Of a DNA stretch of 64,000 nucleotides, positions 31,817-39,976 are shown piece after piece. Both the position numbers and the translations under genes were made by a program. Positions within the stretch are counted from its first letter, which is position 1. Every line of letters begins with the position of its first letter. The notes below the pieces were generated by a model. It was not told the DNA's origin, searched no databases, and saw only the letters and a list, made by a program, of their open reading frames with translations. The stretch comes from Actinoplanes sp. L3-i22 (GTDB lineage: Bacteria; Actinomycetota; Actinomycetes; Mycobacteriales; Micromonosporaceae), in the NCBI RefSeq assembly GCF_019704555.1, contig NZ_AP024745.1, positions 2,166,001 through 2,230,000 on the forward strand. Direction: 5' to 3'.

Positions 31817-32611
31817 TCAGGTGGGGAAGGCGGCGTTGATCTCGTCGTCGTGCAGGGAGCGGGCGCGGAACGTGGTGGTGCCGGTGGTCAGCAGCTCCTG
31901 GGCGGCGTCCCGCATCGCGCCGTAGGCGGCCCAGGCCAGGGCACCGCCCGTGGAGACCCGGCGGACGCCGAGCGCGGCCAGCTCCGGGACGGTGGGCGCC
32001 CCGCCGACGGCCAGGACGTTCACCGGCGCGGGCACCTCCCCGACCACCCGGGTGATGTCGGCCGGAGCGCGCAGCCCGGGCGCGTAGACGACGTCCGCGC
32101 CCGCCTCCCGGTAGGCCCGCAACCGCGCGATCGTGTCGTCGAGGTCGGTGTGCCCGTACAGGTAGTTCTCCGCACGGGCGGTCAGCGCGATGCCGTGCCG
32201 GGCGCAGGCCTCCGCCGCCGCGGCGACCCGCTCCGCGCCGGTCGTCAACGTCTCGACGCGGTCGGTGGCCGGGTCGTAGTCCTCGATCGAGATGCCCGCC
32301 GCACCGGCCGCGGCCAGCAGGTCGACCGTCTCGCCGATGCCGGCCGCGGTCTCCGCGAAGCAGCGCTCGGCGTCCACGTTCAGCGGAACGCCGACCGCGG
32401 CGGTCAGCGCCGCCACGTGCGCGACCAGCTCGTCCCGGGTCACGTGCTGGTCCTGTTTCCCGAGCGTGGCCGCGAACCCGGACGACGTGGTCGCCAGCGC
32501 CACGAACCCCAGGCTCGCCAGCAGCCGCGCCGAGCCGGCGTCCCACGGGTTCGGCATGATGAACGTGCCGCTCTCGTGCAGTTCCTTGAAGCGCTCCCGC
32601 ACCGCAGTCAT
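31817..32611 (-). CDS. Isocitrate lyase/PEP-mutase family protein
   Basis: A 264-residue TIM-barrel enzyme of the isocitrate lyase/phosphoenolpyruvate phosphonomutase superfamily. ESGTFIMPNPWDAGSARLLAS at the start, ATTSSGFAATLGKQD, the metal-binding region VPLNVDAERCF and GISIEDYDPATDRVE follow the usual order. The KKCGH-type catalytic loop of isocitrate lyase and the loop of true PEP mutase are not seen, so it belongs to the large group of undefined members that cleave or hydrolyse C-C or C-P bonds. The ATG follows a TAGGGT box by 6 nt. It is flanked by tandem repeats on both sides and has no operon partner. Confidence 0.9.
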   Translation of the reverse strand: MTAVRERFKELHESGTFIMPNPWDAGSARLLASLGFVALATTSSGFAATLGKQDQHVTRDELVAHVAALTAAVGVPLNVDAERCFAETAAGIGETVDLLAAAGAAGISIEDYDPATDRVETLTTGAERVAAAAEACARHGIALTARAENYLYGHTDLDDTIARLRAYREAGADVVYAPGLRAPADITRVVGEVPAPVNVLAVGGAPTVPELAALGVRRVSTGGALAWAAYGAMRDAAQELLTTGTTTFRARSLHDDEINAAFPT

Positions 32612-32617
32612 GACCCG

Positions 32618-32623
32618 ACCCTA
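32618..32623 (-). promoter_or_regulatory. -10 box TAGGGT, leaderless start
   Basis: On the minus strand TAGGGT ends 6 nt before the ATG of the PEP-mutase-like gene. Confidence 0.55.
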
Positions 32624-32667
32624 ACCGCCCGCGCCGCGCCCACCGCAGCGGTCCGCGGCCCCGGGCC

Positions 32668-32826
32668 GGCCGCCGGGATTCGGTCGCGGTCAGGTGGTCA
32701 GCACCGCCTTCGCCCGGGTCGGCCGCCGGGATTCGGTCGCGGTCAGGTGGTCAGCACCGCCTTCGCCCGGGGTGGCCGCCGGGATCCGGTCGCGGTCAGA
32801 CGGTCAGCACCACCTTCGCCCGGGCG
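32668..32826 (-). repeat. 53-bp tandem triplication of a gene 3' end
   Basis: Three units start at 32668, 32721 and 32774. The third contains the last codons and stop of the quinone-oxidoreductase gene (stop at 32796-32798); the other two lie just downstream of it and still carry a similar tail and stop. The array therefore grew from the gene terminus. Confidence 0.9.
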
Positions 32827-33779
32827 TGCTCGGTCTCCAGGTAGCGCAGCGCGGCCGGCGCCTCGGCGAGCGGGAACGTGCGGTCGATGGCCGGCGTGAC
32901 CTGACCCGATTCGGTCAGGCGGCGCAGCTCGTCGAGGAGGGCCCGGCTCGCCACCGGAGTCGGGACGACCAGCCGCCGGCGGCGCAGGAACCGGGCGAGC
33001 AGCATCCCGCTGAAGATCAGTGGCATCGGCCCGATCAGGCTGCCGCCGGTCGACACCCCACCGCCGGAGAGGACCAGGGTGCCGCCCGGCTCGAGCAGCC
33101 CGAGCAGCTCCCGCAGGCGGTGGTTGCCGACCAGGTCGAGGACCACGTCGTACGCAATCGGGGGTTTCGGGAAATCGCCGGTGGTGTAGTCGATCACGTG
33201 GTCGGCGCCGAGCTCCCCGGCCAGGGCGAGATTGCGGGTGCTGCAGACGGCGGTCACCTCGGCGCCGAACGCCTTGGCGATCTGCACCGCGAACGTGCCG
33301 ACACCGCCGGACGCCCCGTTGATCAGGATCCGTTGCCCGGACCGCAGGCCGGCCTCGCGCAGGCAGACCAGGGCGGTGCCCGCGGCCAGGGGGAGGGCGG
33401 CGGCCTGGGCGAAGGACAGGTTCGCCGGTTTCGGGGCGACGAGCTCCTGCGGGACGCAGACGAATTCGGCGAAGGCGCCCTGGGCGTGGCCGGGGTCGGT
33501 GAAGACCTCGTCACCCTTGGCGAACTCGGTCACGCCGGGCCCGACGTCGGCGACCTCGCCGGCCACGTCGCGCCCCCGGATCCGCCGGCCGGGGCGGGTG
33601 AGACCCATGCTGGTGCGCATCACATACGGATCCCCGCGCATGAAGTGCCAGTCGTAGGCGTTGAGTGCCGCCGCGCGGACGCGGATCAGCACCTCGCCCG
33701 CCCCCGGTACCGGGGTCTCCACCTCGGCCAGCCGCAGCTGCTCGGGGCCGCCGTACCGATCCTGAACGATGGCTCTCAT
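32796..33779 (-). CDS. Zinc-independent NADPH:quinone oxidoreductase-like (MDR family)
   Basis: A 327-residue medium-chain dehydrogenase. It has the catalytic-domain start MRAIVQDRYGGPEQLRL, ALNAYDWHFMRGDPY, RGRDVAGEVADVGPGV, and the cofactor motif INGASGGVGTFAVQIAKAFGA. There are no zinc-ligand cysteines in the usual places, which fits the quinone oxidoreductase branch that uses NADPH without zinc. The substrate may be a quinone or a reactive enone. GAGGAG lies 6 nt before this ATG; an adjacent ATG at 33782 is also possible. It is divergent from a TetR gene across two identical 17-bp palindromes, so it is very likely that regulator's target. Its last codons are part of a tandem triplication. 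Confidence 0.92.
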   Translation of the reverse strand: MRAIVQDRYGGPEQLRLAEVETPVPGAGEVLIRVRAAALNAYDWHFMRGDPYVMRTSMGLTRPGRRIRGRDVAGEVADVGPGVTEFAKGDEVFTDPGHAQGAFAEFVCVPQELVAPKPANLSFAQAAALPLAAGTALVCLREAGLRSGQRILINGASGGVGTFAVQIAKAFGAEVTAVCSTRNLALAGELGADHVIDYTTGDFPKPPIAYDVVLDLVGNHRLRELLGLLEPGGTLVLSGGGVSTGGSLIGPMPLIFSGMLLARFLRRRRLVVPTPVASRALLDELRRLTESGQVTPAIDRTFPLAEAPAALRYLETEHARAKVVLTV

Positions 33780-33795
33780 CATCGGCTCCTCTCGA

Positions 33796-33812
33796 GGTGT
33801 ACGCCGTACACC
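33796..33812. promoter_or_regulatory. 17-bp palindromic operator, site 1
   Basis: GGTGTACGCCGTACACC is a perfect palindrome around a central C, 17 bp upstream of the oxidoreductase start, where a bound dimer would block its promoter. Confidence 0.88.
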
Positions 33813-33827
33813 TGCAATTCGAGAGTA

Positions 33828-33844
33828 GGTGTACGCCGTACACC
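33828..33844. promoter_or_regulatory. 17-bp palindromic operator, site 2
   Basis: An identical copy of site 1, 32 bp away centre to centre (three helical turns, same face of the DNA). It lies 17 bp before the -10 box of the TetR gene, over the expected -35 region. Confidence 0.88.
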
Positions 33845-33860
33845 CGTCAAGCGCCGGAAG

Positions 33861-33866
33861 TAGGGT
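33861..33866 (+). promoter_or_regulatory. -10 box TAGGGT, leaderless start of TetR gene
   Basis: TAGGGT ends 6 nt before GTG 33873; no Shine-Dalgarno is visible. Confidence 0.6.
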
Positions 33867-33872
33867 TGGCAC

Positions 33873-34574
33873 GTGGATGTTGCCGAGCGGCGGGTTCCGC
33901 TCAACCGGGACCGCGTGCTGGACGCCGCGGTGGACCTCGCCGACCGCACCGGCCTGGAGGCGCTGAGCATGCGCAACCTCGCGCACGAGCTGGGCGTCGT
34001 GCCGATGGCGCTGTACAAGCACGTCGCCAACAAGGACGAGCTGCTCGACGGCATGCTGGACCGGGTGATCGCCTGGATCACCCCGGCCCGCGACACGACC
34101 GCCCGGGCGCCCGGGTCGAGGACCCCGGATGCCCCCGGCCTGGACTGGAAGATCGCGGTCCGGGAACGCATCCTCGGCGCCCGTCAGGCGCTGCTGCTGC
34201 ACCCGTGGGCCTGGCGCCTGATCGACTCCCGCACCGACCCGACCCCGGCGATGCTCGCCTACCTCGACTCGGTGGTCGGGATCTTCCTGACCGGCGGCTT
34301 CTCGGTGGACCAGACGCACCACATCGTGCACGCGCTGGGCACCCGGATGCTCGGCTACACCCAGGACCTGTTCGTCGACTCGCAGCCGACCCCGCCCGAG
34401 GTCCAGAAGGCGATGGCCCGCGCCATGGCCGACAGCTATCCGAACCTGGCGACGATCGCGATGGCCGCCGCCCACGACGAGTCGTCGATCGTCGGCGCCG
34501 GCTGCGACGACCAGTTCGAGTTCGAGTTCACCCTGGACCTGCTGCTGGACGGGTTCGAGCGGCTACCCCGCTGA
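33873..34574 (+). CDS. TetR-family regulator (TetR_C-type ligand domain)
   Basis: A 233-residue repressor. The HTH spans about residues 10-58: RDRVLDAAVDLADRTGLEAL, then SMRNLAHELGVVPMALYKHV and ANKDELLDGM. The rest resembles the C-terminal domain of tetracycline-repressor-like proteins, with ILGARQALLLHPWAWRLID and helices around HHIVHALGTRMLGYTQ. GTG 33873 is used because of the TAGGGT box 6 nt before it. It is divergent from the quinone oxidoreductase gene, with two identical palindromes between them; it should repress both until an inducer (perhaps a quinone or xenobiotic) binds. Its last 12 bp overlap the convergent kinase gene. Confidence 0.92.
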   Translation: MDVAERRVPLNRDRVLDAAVDLADRTGLEALSMRNLAHELGVVPMALYKHVANKDELLDGMLDRVIAWITPARDTTARAPGSRTPDAPGLDWKIAVRERILGARQALLLHPWAWRLIDSRTDPTPAMLAYLDSVVGIFLTGGFSVDQTHHIVHALGTRMLGYTQDLFVDSQPTPPEVQKAMARAMADSYPNLATIAMAAAHDESSIVGAGCDDQFEFEFTLDLLLDGFERLPR

Positions 34575-36899
34575 CTCGAGCTCCAGGTCCAGGGTGAAGA
34601 CGCTGCCGACGGGGTCGCCCGGCCGGTAGGCGACCCGGCCGCCGTTCGCCTCGGCCAGGCTGGCGACGATGTGCAGGCCCAGGCCGTGCCCCTCGGCGGC
34701 GGTGCCGGCGGCCCGGGTGTACCGCTCGAACAGGTGCGAGCGCAGCTCCTCGGGCACCCCGGCGCCCGCGTCGTGCACGCCGATCTCGACCCGGCCGTCG
34801 GTGACCTCGACGGTGATCCCGGTGGCCCCACCGCCGTACTTCCGGGCGTTGGTCAGGAAATTGACCAGGATCTGGCCCAGGTGGGCCGGGTTGGCCAGCA
34901 CCGACAGCGGCGCCGGGCAGGAGATCGGCACCACGGTGTCGGCGGCGTCCGCCGCGTCCTGCAGCGCGGCGGCCAGCGGCACCGGCCGGCGTTCCGTGGT
35001 CAGCTCCCCGGCGTCGAGCTTGCACATCGCGAGCACGTTGTGCCGCAACTCGTCGATCCGGTGCGCGCCGGTGATGATCCGGGTGGTCAGGTTCGACAGG
35101 AACGGGGGCAGCTCGGCGTCACTGAGCACCTCGCCGTACCCCATGATCGCGGTCAGCGGCGTCCCGATGTCGTGCGACAGCATCCCCATCAGGTCGAGTT
35201 TCAGCTGGTTGGCGCGCTGCAGCTGCTCGTTGCGCTCGGCCAGTACGGCCTGTGCCGCGTCCCGCTCGCACCGCGCCCGGACCTGCTCGGTGATGTCCTG
35301 CACGATCCCGATCAGGTGCAGCGGCCGCCCGTCCGCGTCCCGGATCAGGCGCACCCCGGTCTGCACGTCGATGCTGCGCCCGTCGGCGTGCAGCAGGCGC
35401 TTGACCCGCTCGTACGAGTCGCGTTCCTCGGCGAACAGCCCGGCGAGCGCCGCGGTGTCGGCGTCCCGGTCGTCCGGGTGGGTCAGCAGCATCACGCCGT
35501 ACCCGGCGAGCTCGCTCGCGGAGCGCCCGACCATCCGCGCGTACGCGTCGTTGACGTGCAGGATGTTCCCGTCCAGCCCGACGATCACCTGCCCGATGGT
35601 GGACTGGTGGAACTGCACCCGGAAGCGGCGCTCGCTCTCCTCCCGGGCCTGTTCGGCGCGCCGCCGGCCGGTGATGTCGGTGTTCGTCTCGATGATCTCG
35701 AGCCCGGTCCCGCCCGCCGCCGGCCGCGACACGTGCCGGCTCAGCACGACCACGACCTGCCCGTCGGCGCGCCGGTGCTCGAGCTCGCCGGCCCAGGACC
35801 CGATCTCCTCCAGCGCCAGCTCGACGTCCGGCAGCCGGGTCGGGAAGCGGGTCGACAGCAGCCGGTGGATGTTGCGCCCGAGCGCGGCGGAGGCCGGCCA
35901 GCCGTACATCTGCTCGGCGCCCTGGTTCCAGAACCGGATGGTGCCGTCCGGGTCCCGCACGATGATCGCGGCCGGCGCCGCGTCGATCAGCTCGGCCTGC
36001 CGGCGCAGCTGCTCCTCGGTGGTCCGCCGGGCGCTGATGTCGTGCAGGAACGCGTGGAACACCGGGCGCCCGCCGGCCATGTTGGTGGCCTGGAGGGTGA
36101 ACTCGACCGGGAAGGTCCGCCCGTCCCGGTTCACCGCGGGCAGCTCCAGGCGCTGCCCGGCCAGCACCGACGTGCCGGTCTCGCGGACCCGGTCCAGCCC
36201 GCGGCGGTGCGCCTCGCGGTGCTCCTCGGGCACGATCAGCTTGCTCAGGTCGGCGCCGACGGTCTCCTCGCGGACCCAGCCGAAGAGCCGCTCGGCGGCC
36301 GGGTTCCACTCCTGGACCAGCCCGTCCGCGTCGATCGACACGTACGCGTCCTGGGACACCTCCAGGATCCGGCGGACCAGCGCGGACGTCTCCTCGGCGT
36401 GCTGCGCGGCCCGGACCAGCTCGATCTCCGACGCGACGGCGGCCGCCAGATCGGACAGGATCGCCAGGTCCGGCTCCGACCACTCACGGGGCGAGCCGTC
36501 GATGGCGCAGAACGCGCCGAGCGTCTGCCCGTCGACCCGGATCGGCATCCCGGCGTACGCGACCACCCCGATCTCGGTGATCGCCAGGTTGTCCTTGACC
36601 AGCGGATTCTCCCGGGCGTCGGTGACCACCAACGGCCGGTCGCCGTCCACGACGTGCTGGCAGAACGAGTGCGTGAGCGGGGTCTGCCCCAGCGCGGCCC
36701 ACGCCGGCGGCAGCCCGAGATGGCTGGCGAACACCTGCCGGTCGTCGAGGACCAGCGAGACCAGCGCGGTCGGCACCTCGAGCAGCCGGGCCGCGAGGTG
36801 GGTCAGCCGCCGCAGCCCGGGCGACTCCGGGCCGTCGAGCAGACCGGTGGCGCGCACCGCCGCGACCCGGTCCGCGCTGTCCGTCCGACGCACTGCCAC
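34563..36899 (-). CDS. GAF-PAS-PAS-PAS sensor histidine kinase
   Basis: A 778-residue soluble kinase with a long sensory array. A GAF domain (about 15-180) has LVSLVLDDRQVFASHLG, HSFCQHVV and GMPIRVDGQTLGAFCAI. Three PAS domains follow (about 190-310, 315-435, 445-565), beginning with SQDAYVSIDADGLVQEWN, APAAIIVRDPDGTIRFWN and TIGQVIVGLDGNILHVND. The acceptor box is MLSHDIGTPLTAIMGYGEV, with ATPase motifs NARKYGGG, DAGAGVPEEL and GHGLGLHIVASLAEANGG. GTG 36899 is chosen so that the gene does not run into the divergent shikimate-dehydrogenase-like gene; the open frame extends to 37031. No haem or flavin ligand can be assigned by eye. Confidence 0.88.
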   Translation of the reverse strand: MAVRRTDSADRVAAVRATGLLDGPESPGLRRLTHLAARLLEVPTALVSLVLDDRQVFASHLGLPPAWAALGQTPLTHSFCQHVVDGDRPLVVTDARENPLVKDNLAITEIGVVAYAGMPIRVDGQTLGAFCAIDGSPREWSEPDLAILSDLAAAVASEIELVRAAQHAEETSALVRRILEVSQDAYVSIDADGLVQEWNPAAERLFGWVREETVGADLSKLIVPEEHREAHRRGLDRVRETGTSVLAGQRLELPAVNRDGRTFPVEFTLQATNMAGGRPVFHAFLHDISARRTTEEQLRRQAELIDAAPAAIIVRDPDGTIRFWNQGAEQMYGWPASAALGRNIHRLLSTRFPTRLPDVELALEEIGSWAGELEHRRADGQVVVVLSRHVSRPAAGGTGLEIIETNTDITGRRRAEQAREESERRFRVQFHQSTIGQVIVGLDGNILHVNDAYARMVGRSASELAGYGVMLLTHPDDRDADTAALAGLFAEERDSYERVKRLLHADGRSIDVQTGVRLIRDADGRPLHLIGIVQDITEQVRARCERDAAQAVLAERNEQLQRANQLKLDLMGMLSHDIGTPLTAIMGYGEVLSDAELPPFLSNLTTRIITGAHRIDELRHNVLAMCKLDAGELTTERRPVPLAAALQDAADAADTVVPISCPAPLSVLANPAHLGQILVNFLTNARKYGGGATGITVEVTDGRVEIGVHDAGAGVPEELRSHLFERYTRAAGTAAEGHGLGLHIVASLAEANGGRVAYRPGDPVGSVFTLDLELESAG

Positions 36900-36968
36900 G
36901 CTTCGTTCTTCGGCATCCCCGGCCGCGAACTGAGGGCGGAATTTGTCACGGTGCAAAGACCACGCCGC

Positions 36969-36974
36969 TAGCGT
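36969..36974 (+). promoter_or_regulatory. -10 box TAGCGT before the shikimate-dehydrogenase-like gene
   Basis: TAGCGT ends 7 nt before ATG 36982. GGAGGA also lies between them, so the start may be leaderless or the box may serve another start point. Confidence 0.5.
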
Positions 36975-36981
36975 GGAGGAC

Positions 36982-37863
36982 ATGTCCACTGTGTGGTTCG
37001 TCGGGGTGTCGACCGGCCAGTCGTTGATCAACGCGGCGTTCCCGCTCTGGACCCGCGACCTCGGCCGGGAGATCCGCCTGGTCGGCCGGGACCTGCCGAT
37101 CGGCGCGCCGACCGCGGCCTACCGGGCGCTCGCCACCGAGCTCCGCGACGACCCGGACGCGCTCGGCGCGGTGATCACCTCGCACAAGGTCGCGCTGCTG
37201 CGGGCCGCGCGCGACCTGATCGGCACCCTCGACCCGCTCGCCGCCGAGTGCGGCGAGGCCAACGCGCTGCGCAAGAACCACAAAACCCTTTCGGCGTACG
37301 CCCGTGACCCGCTCTCCGTCGGCCGCGTCGCCGACGAGATCTGGCCCTCCGGTGAGCAGGTGATCTGCCTCGGCGCGGGCGGCACCGCGATCGCGCTCGG
37401 CCGGCACCTGCTGTCCCGCCCGGAACCGCCGAAGCGGCTGGTCTTCGCCGACCGCGACGAGGCGTCCGCCCGGCACCTGCGGGAGGTGCTGGCCCCGTGG
37501 GTGGAACGCTCCGGCGTGGACCTCGAGGTCCGGATCGGCCCCGGCCCGTGGGACGCGCTCGTCGAGTCCGGTGCCGACGGCTCGCTCCTGGTCAACGCCA
37601 CCGGCCTGGGCAAGGACCGGCCGGGCAGCCCGCTCTCCGACGACGCCGGCTTTCCGCGCGGGGCGGTCGTCTGGGAGCTCAACTACCGTGGTGACCTGGC
37701 CGTGCTCCGGCAGGCCCGGCGGCGGGACGACCTGGTCACGCACGACGGCTGGAGCCTGTTCTGCCACGGCTGGGCGGCCGCGCTCGGCCCGATCCTGGAC
37801 CTGGCCGACGAGGTGGCGACCGCCCGTCGCTTCGCGGAGCTCGCCGCCCCGCTGCGCCCCTGA
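36982..37863 (+). CDS. Shikimate dehydrogenase-like NAD(P)-dependent enzyme
   Basis: A 293-residue two-domain protein. The N-terminal domain starts FVGVSTGQSLINAAFPLW, in place of the usual shikimate-binding S-x-S-P-x-x-H-N, and carries the catalytic-lysine region AVITSHKVALL. The NADP domain has VICLGAGGTAIALGRHLLS and LVNATGLGKDRPGSP. Loss of the standard shikimate serines suggests a divergent member with another substrate, such as a quinate-like or amino-sugar acid; this is inference. The ATG has GGAGGAC in front. It is divergent from the large GAF-PAS kinase and ends 14 bp from the convergent monooxygenase. The real aroE is expected elsewhere. Confidence 0.85.
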   Translation: MSTVWFVGVSTGQSLINAAFPLWTRDLGREIRLVGRDLPIGAPTAAYRALATELRDDPDALGAVITSHKVALLRAARDLIGTLDPLAAECGEANALRKNHKTLSAYARDPLSVGRVADEIWPSGEQVICLGAGGTAIALGRHLLSRPEPPKRLVFADRDEASARHLREVLAPWVERSGVDLEVRIGPGPWDALVESGADGSLLVNATGLGKDRPGSPLSDDAGFPRGAVVWELNYRGDLAVLRQARRRDDLVTHDGWSLFCHGWAAALGPILDLADEVATARRFAELAAPLRP

Positions 37864-37877
37864 GGGGCAGGCAGGGC

Positions 37878-38999
37878 CTACGCCTGCTCGTACGCGGCGA
37901 ACTGGTCGAGCAGGCTGTGCGGGGCGTTCTCGTCGAAGCAGAGCGCCAGGTTGCGAGCCGCCTCCCCGGCCGCTTCGGCGCTGCGCGGGAAGAGCTCCGC
38001 CTCGTACGTCGCAAGCGCTTTTTCGACGTCTCCCGGATGGGCCGCGAGGGCCTCGCCCAGCCTGGCGCCGTCGAGCATCGCGAGATTGGCCCCTTCCCCG
38101 GCGAACGGCGACATCACGTGCGCGGCGTCGCCGACCAGCGTCACGCCGGGCACCCGCGCCCACCGGTGGTCGATCGGCAGCGCGTTGATCGCCCGTGCGA
38201 CGAGCGCGCGGTCCGCCTCGGCGAACAGTGCGTGGAACTCCGGCGCCCAGTCGTGGAACTCGTCGGCCAGCACCGCCTTCGCCTTGGCGGTGTCCGCCCA
38301 GTCGACGCTGTCGATCCAGTCCGCCGGCTTGGTGAGCGCGATGTAGATGTGCAGGCTGCCGTCGGTCTCGCGGTGCGCGAGGAACCCGTTGCCGGGGCCG
38401 AGCGCGAACAGCATGCCGCCGCCGACGGTCCGCGCCGGGCCGGGATGCCGGGTGTCCGCATCGAGAAGATCCACTTCGACGAACGACATCCCGGCATAGG
38501 CCGGCTTCGCCGCGGAAAGAAGCGGACGTACGCGGGACCAGGCACCGTCCGCGCCGACCAGCACCCCGGCGGTGACCGTCGAACCGTCCGCGAAGGTCAG
38601 CTCGCGGTTCTCGCGCACCCCGGTGACCTTGCTGCCCCAGCGGATCGTGCCCGCCGGCAGCGAGTCCAGCAGCAGCTGCCGCAACTGGCCGCGGTCCACC
38701 TCCGGCCGGGTGCCGTCGCCCTCGTCCGTCTCGTCGGTGTGCACGGTGCCGTGCTTGTCGAGGATCCGGGTCGCCTCGCCGCCCGGGTGGATGATCTTCC
38801 GGAACTCGTCGAACAGGCCGGCCGCTTTGAGCGCGACCTGGCCGTTGTAGTCGTGGATGTCGAGCATGCCGCCCTGGGTGCGGGCCTCGGGCGAAGCGTC
38901 CAGCTCGTAGATGGTCGCGGGGATACCGTGAACGTGGAGCACCCGGGCGAGAGTGAGGCCGCCGAGCCCGGCGCCCACGATCGTGACTGGTGTGGTCAT
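37878..38999 (-). CDS. FAD-dependent monooxygenase (TetX/PHBH-like)
   Basis: A 373-residue class A flavoprotein monooxygenase. FAD-binding motifs are VTIVGAGLGGLTLARVLHVH at the N-terminus, VLVGADGAWSRVR (the DG motif, about residue 150) and VTLVGDAAHVMSPFAGEGAN (the GD motif, about 285). EVDRGQLRQLLLDSLP is close to the TetX-type proteins that hydroxylate tetracyclines, and to polyketide hydroxylases. AGGAGGA precedes the ATG. It lies on the same strand as the TetR gene upstream, and GAACATGTTC-type operators sit before both genes, so it is probably induced by that regulator's ligand, possibly an aromatic antibiotic (inference). Confidence 0.92.
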   Translation of the reverse strand: MTTPVTIVGAGLGGLTLARVLHVHGIPATIYELDASPEARTQGGMLDIHDYNGQVALKAAGLFDEFRKIIHPGGEATRILDKHGTVHTDETDEGDGTRPEVDRGQLRQLLLDSLPAGTIRWGSKVTGVRENRELTFADGSTVTAGVLVGADGAWSRVRPLLSAAKPAYAGMSFVEVDLLDADTRHPGPARTVGGGMLFALGPGNGFLAHRETDGSLHIYIALTKPADWIDSVDWADTAKAKAVLADEFHDWAPEFHALFAEADRALVARAINALPIDHRWARVPGVTLVGDAAHVMSPFAGEGANLAMLDGARLGEALAAHPGDVEKALATYEAELFPRSAEAAGEAARNLALCFDENAPHSLLDQFAAYEQA

Positions 39000-39029
39000 C
39001 GTGTTCCTCCTGGTCTGTGCGTTCGTCCT

Positions 39030-39062
39030 ACGCTAGCGAACGCATTCTTGACGAACATGTTC
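39030..39062 (-). promoter_or_regulatory. Monooxygenase promoter with two operator-like sites
   Basis: On the minus strand TAGCGT (39035-39030) is a -10 box. Upstream lie a degenerate operator GAACGCATTC (39038-39047) and a perfect one GAACATGTTC (39053-39062), the same palindrome as at 39834. Confidence 0.75.
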
Positions 39063-39114
39063 TTCAGAGATATCGGGCGCCATCCGCTGCCGGTCGCAGC
39101 GGATGCGTCCCCGC

Positions 39115-39819
39115 TCAGTCCTCGGCGATCTCCGGCGCGGGGCGGGCCACGCTCTCGATCCCCGCGATCAGCGCCGCGAAAGCCCACGTCAATCGCTGCG
39201 GCCCGGTCCCGGCGAACAGGTCGTCCCGGGTCCACGCGATGTTCGGATGCTCCGCCTCCGACGCCTCCCGCAACGCCAACTCGAACATCCGCACCTCCTC
39301 CTCGGCCCCGACGATCTCCCGTCGGGTCCCGTGCTCGGCCGCGGCCGCCGTCCCGTGCTGGAGCAGCAGGTCCACGCCCCAGGCAGCCTGCCCGACCGGC
39401 ACCCCGCCCTCGCGCAGCAGCCCGAGCACCGCCTCCACGAACCGCAGGTAGTGCGGCCCGGACGGCCGCAGAGTCAGCACCGACCGGGCCAGACTCGGAT
39501 AACCGAACAGCATGCCGGTGTACTCCCGCATCAGCGCGATCAGCTCGGCCCGCCACCGCTCGCCGGCGCCGGCCGTGGGCAGGCGCAGGTCGGCGAGCAG
39601 CTCGTCGAGGATCGCGCCGTGCAGCTCGGCCATGTTCTGCACATACACATAGAGCGATGCCGGCCCGGTGTCCAGCTCGGACGCGAGCCGGCGCATGGTC
39701 AGCTTCTCCAGGCCCTCCTCCCGCATGATCCGCAGCGCCACCCCGACCGCGCCGGCCCGGCTGAGCGGGGGCTTGGCGGGCCGGTCGCGGCGGCTGACGG
39801 GGACTCGGCGGGGGCTCAT
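39115..39819 (-). CDS. TetR-family regulator of the monooxygenase
   Basis: A 234-residue repressor. The HTH spans about residues 20-68 (SRAGAVGVALRIMREEGLEK, LTMRRLASELDTGPASLYVY). The C-terminal domain is of the TetR_C type with RWRAELIALMREYTGMLFG and GPHYLRFVEAVLGLLREGG. The ATG follows TACGAT by 6 nt, and the palindrome GAACATGTTC lies directly upstream of that box, so the gene is probably autoregulated and leaderless. The same palindrome occurs before the monooxygenase gene 115 bp downstream. Confidence 0.9.
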   Translation of the reverse strand: MSPRRVPVSRRDRPAKPPLSRAGAVGVALRIMREEGLEKLTMRRLASELDTGPASLYVYVQNMAELHGAILDELLADLRLPTAGAGERWRAELIALMREYTGMLFGYPSLARSVLTLRPSGPHYLRFVEAVLGLLREGGVPVGQAAWGVDLLLQHGTAAAAEHGTRREIVGAEEEVRMFELALREASEAEHPNIAWTRDDLFAGTGPQRLTWAFAALIAGIESVARPAPEIAED

Positions 39820-39825
39820 AACACG

Positions 39826-39843
39826 ATCGTAGCGAACATGTTC
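39826..39843 (-). promoter_or_regulatory. TetR promoter and operator
   Basis: On the minus strand TACGAT (39831-39826) lies 6 nt before the start codon. The operator GAACATGTTC (39834-39843, extended CGAACATGTTCG) abuts it, where binding would exclude RNA polymerase. Confidence 0.78.
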
Positions 39844-39852
39844 GTCAACGCC

Positions 39853-39915
39853 AACCAGGAACCCGGAAGACCATCAACCAGCAACCGGACGACCACCAAC
39901 CAGCAACCCGGAAGC
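39853..39915. repeat. Short tandem repeat of ~22-23 bp, three units
   Basis: AACCAG(G/C)AACC(C)GGA recurs at 39853, 39876 and 39898, between the TetR gene and the end of the next gene. Function unknown. Confidence 0.6.
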
Positions 39916-39976
39916 CCTGCCGAGCAAACCCGGAACGGCGCCGGCCAAGTGCCCAAAACGGCGCCGAAAGAGCAGC

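Noticed and set aside
36900..37031. N-terminal extension of the GAF-PAS kinase to 37031
   Set aside because: It would overlap the promoter and first codons of the divergent shikimate-dehydrogenase-like gene and adds no recognisable domain.
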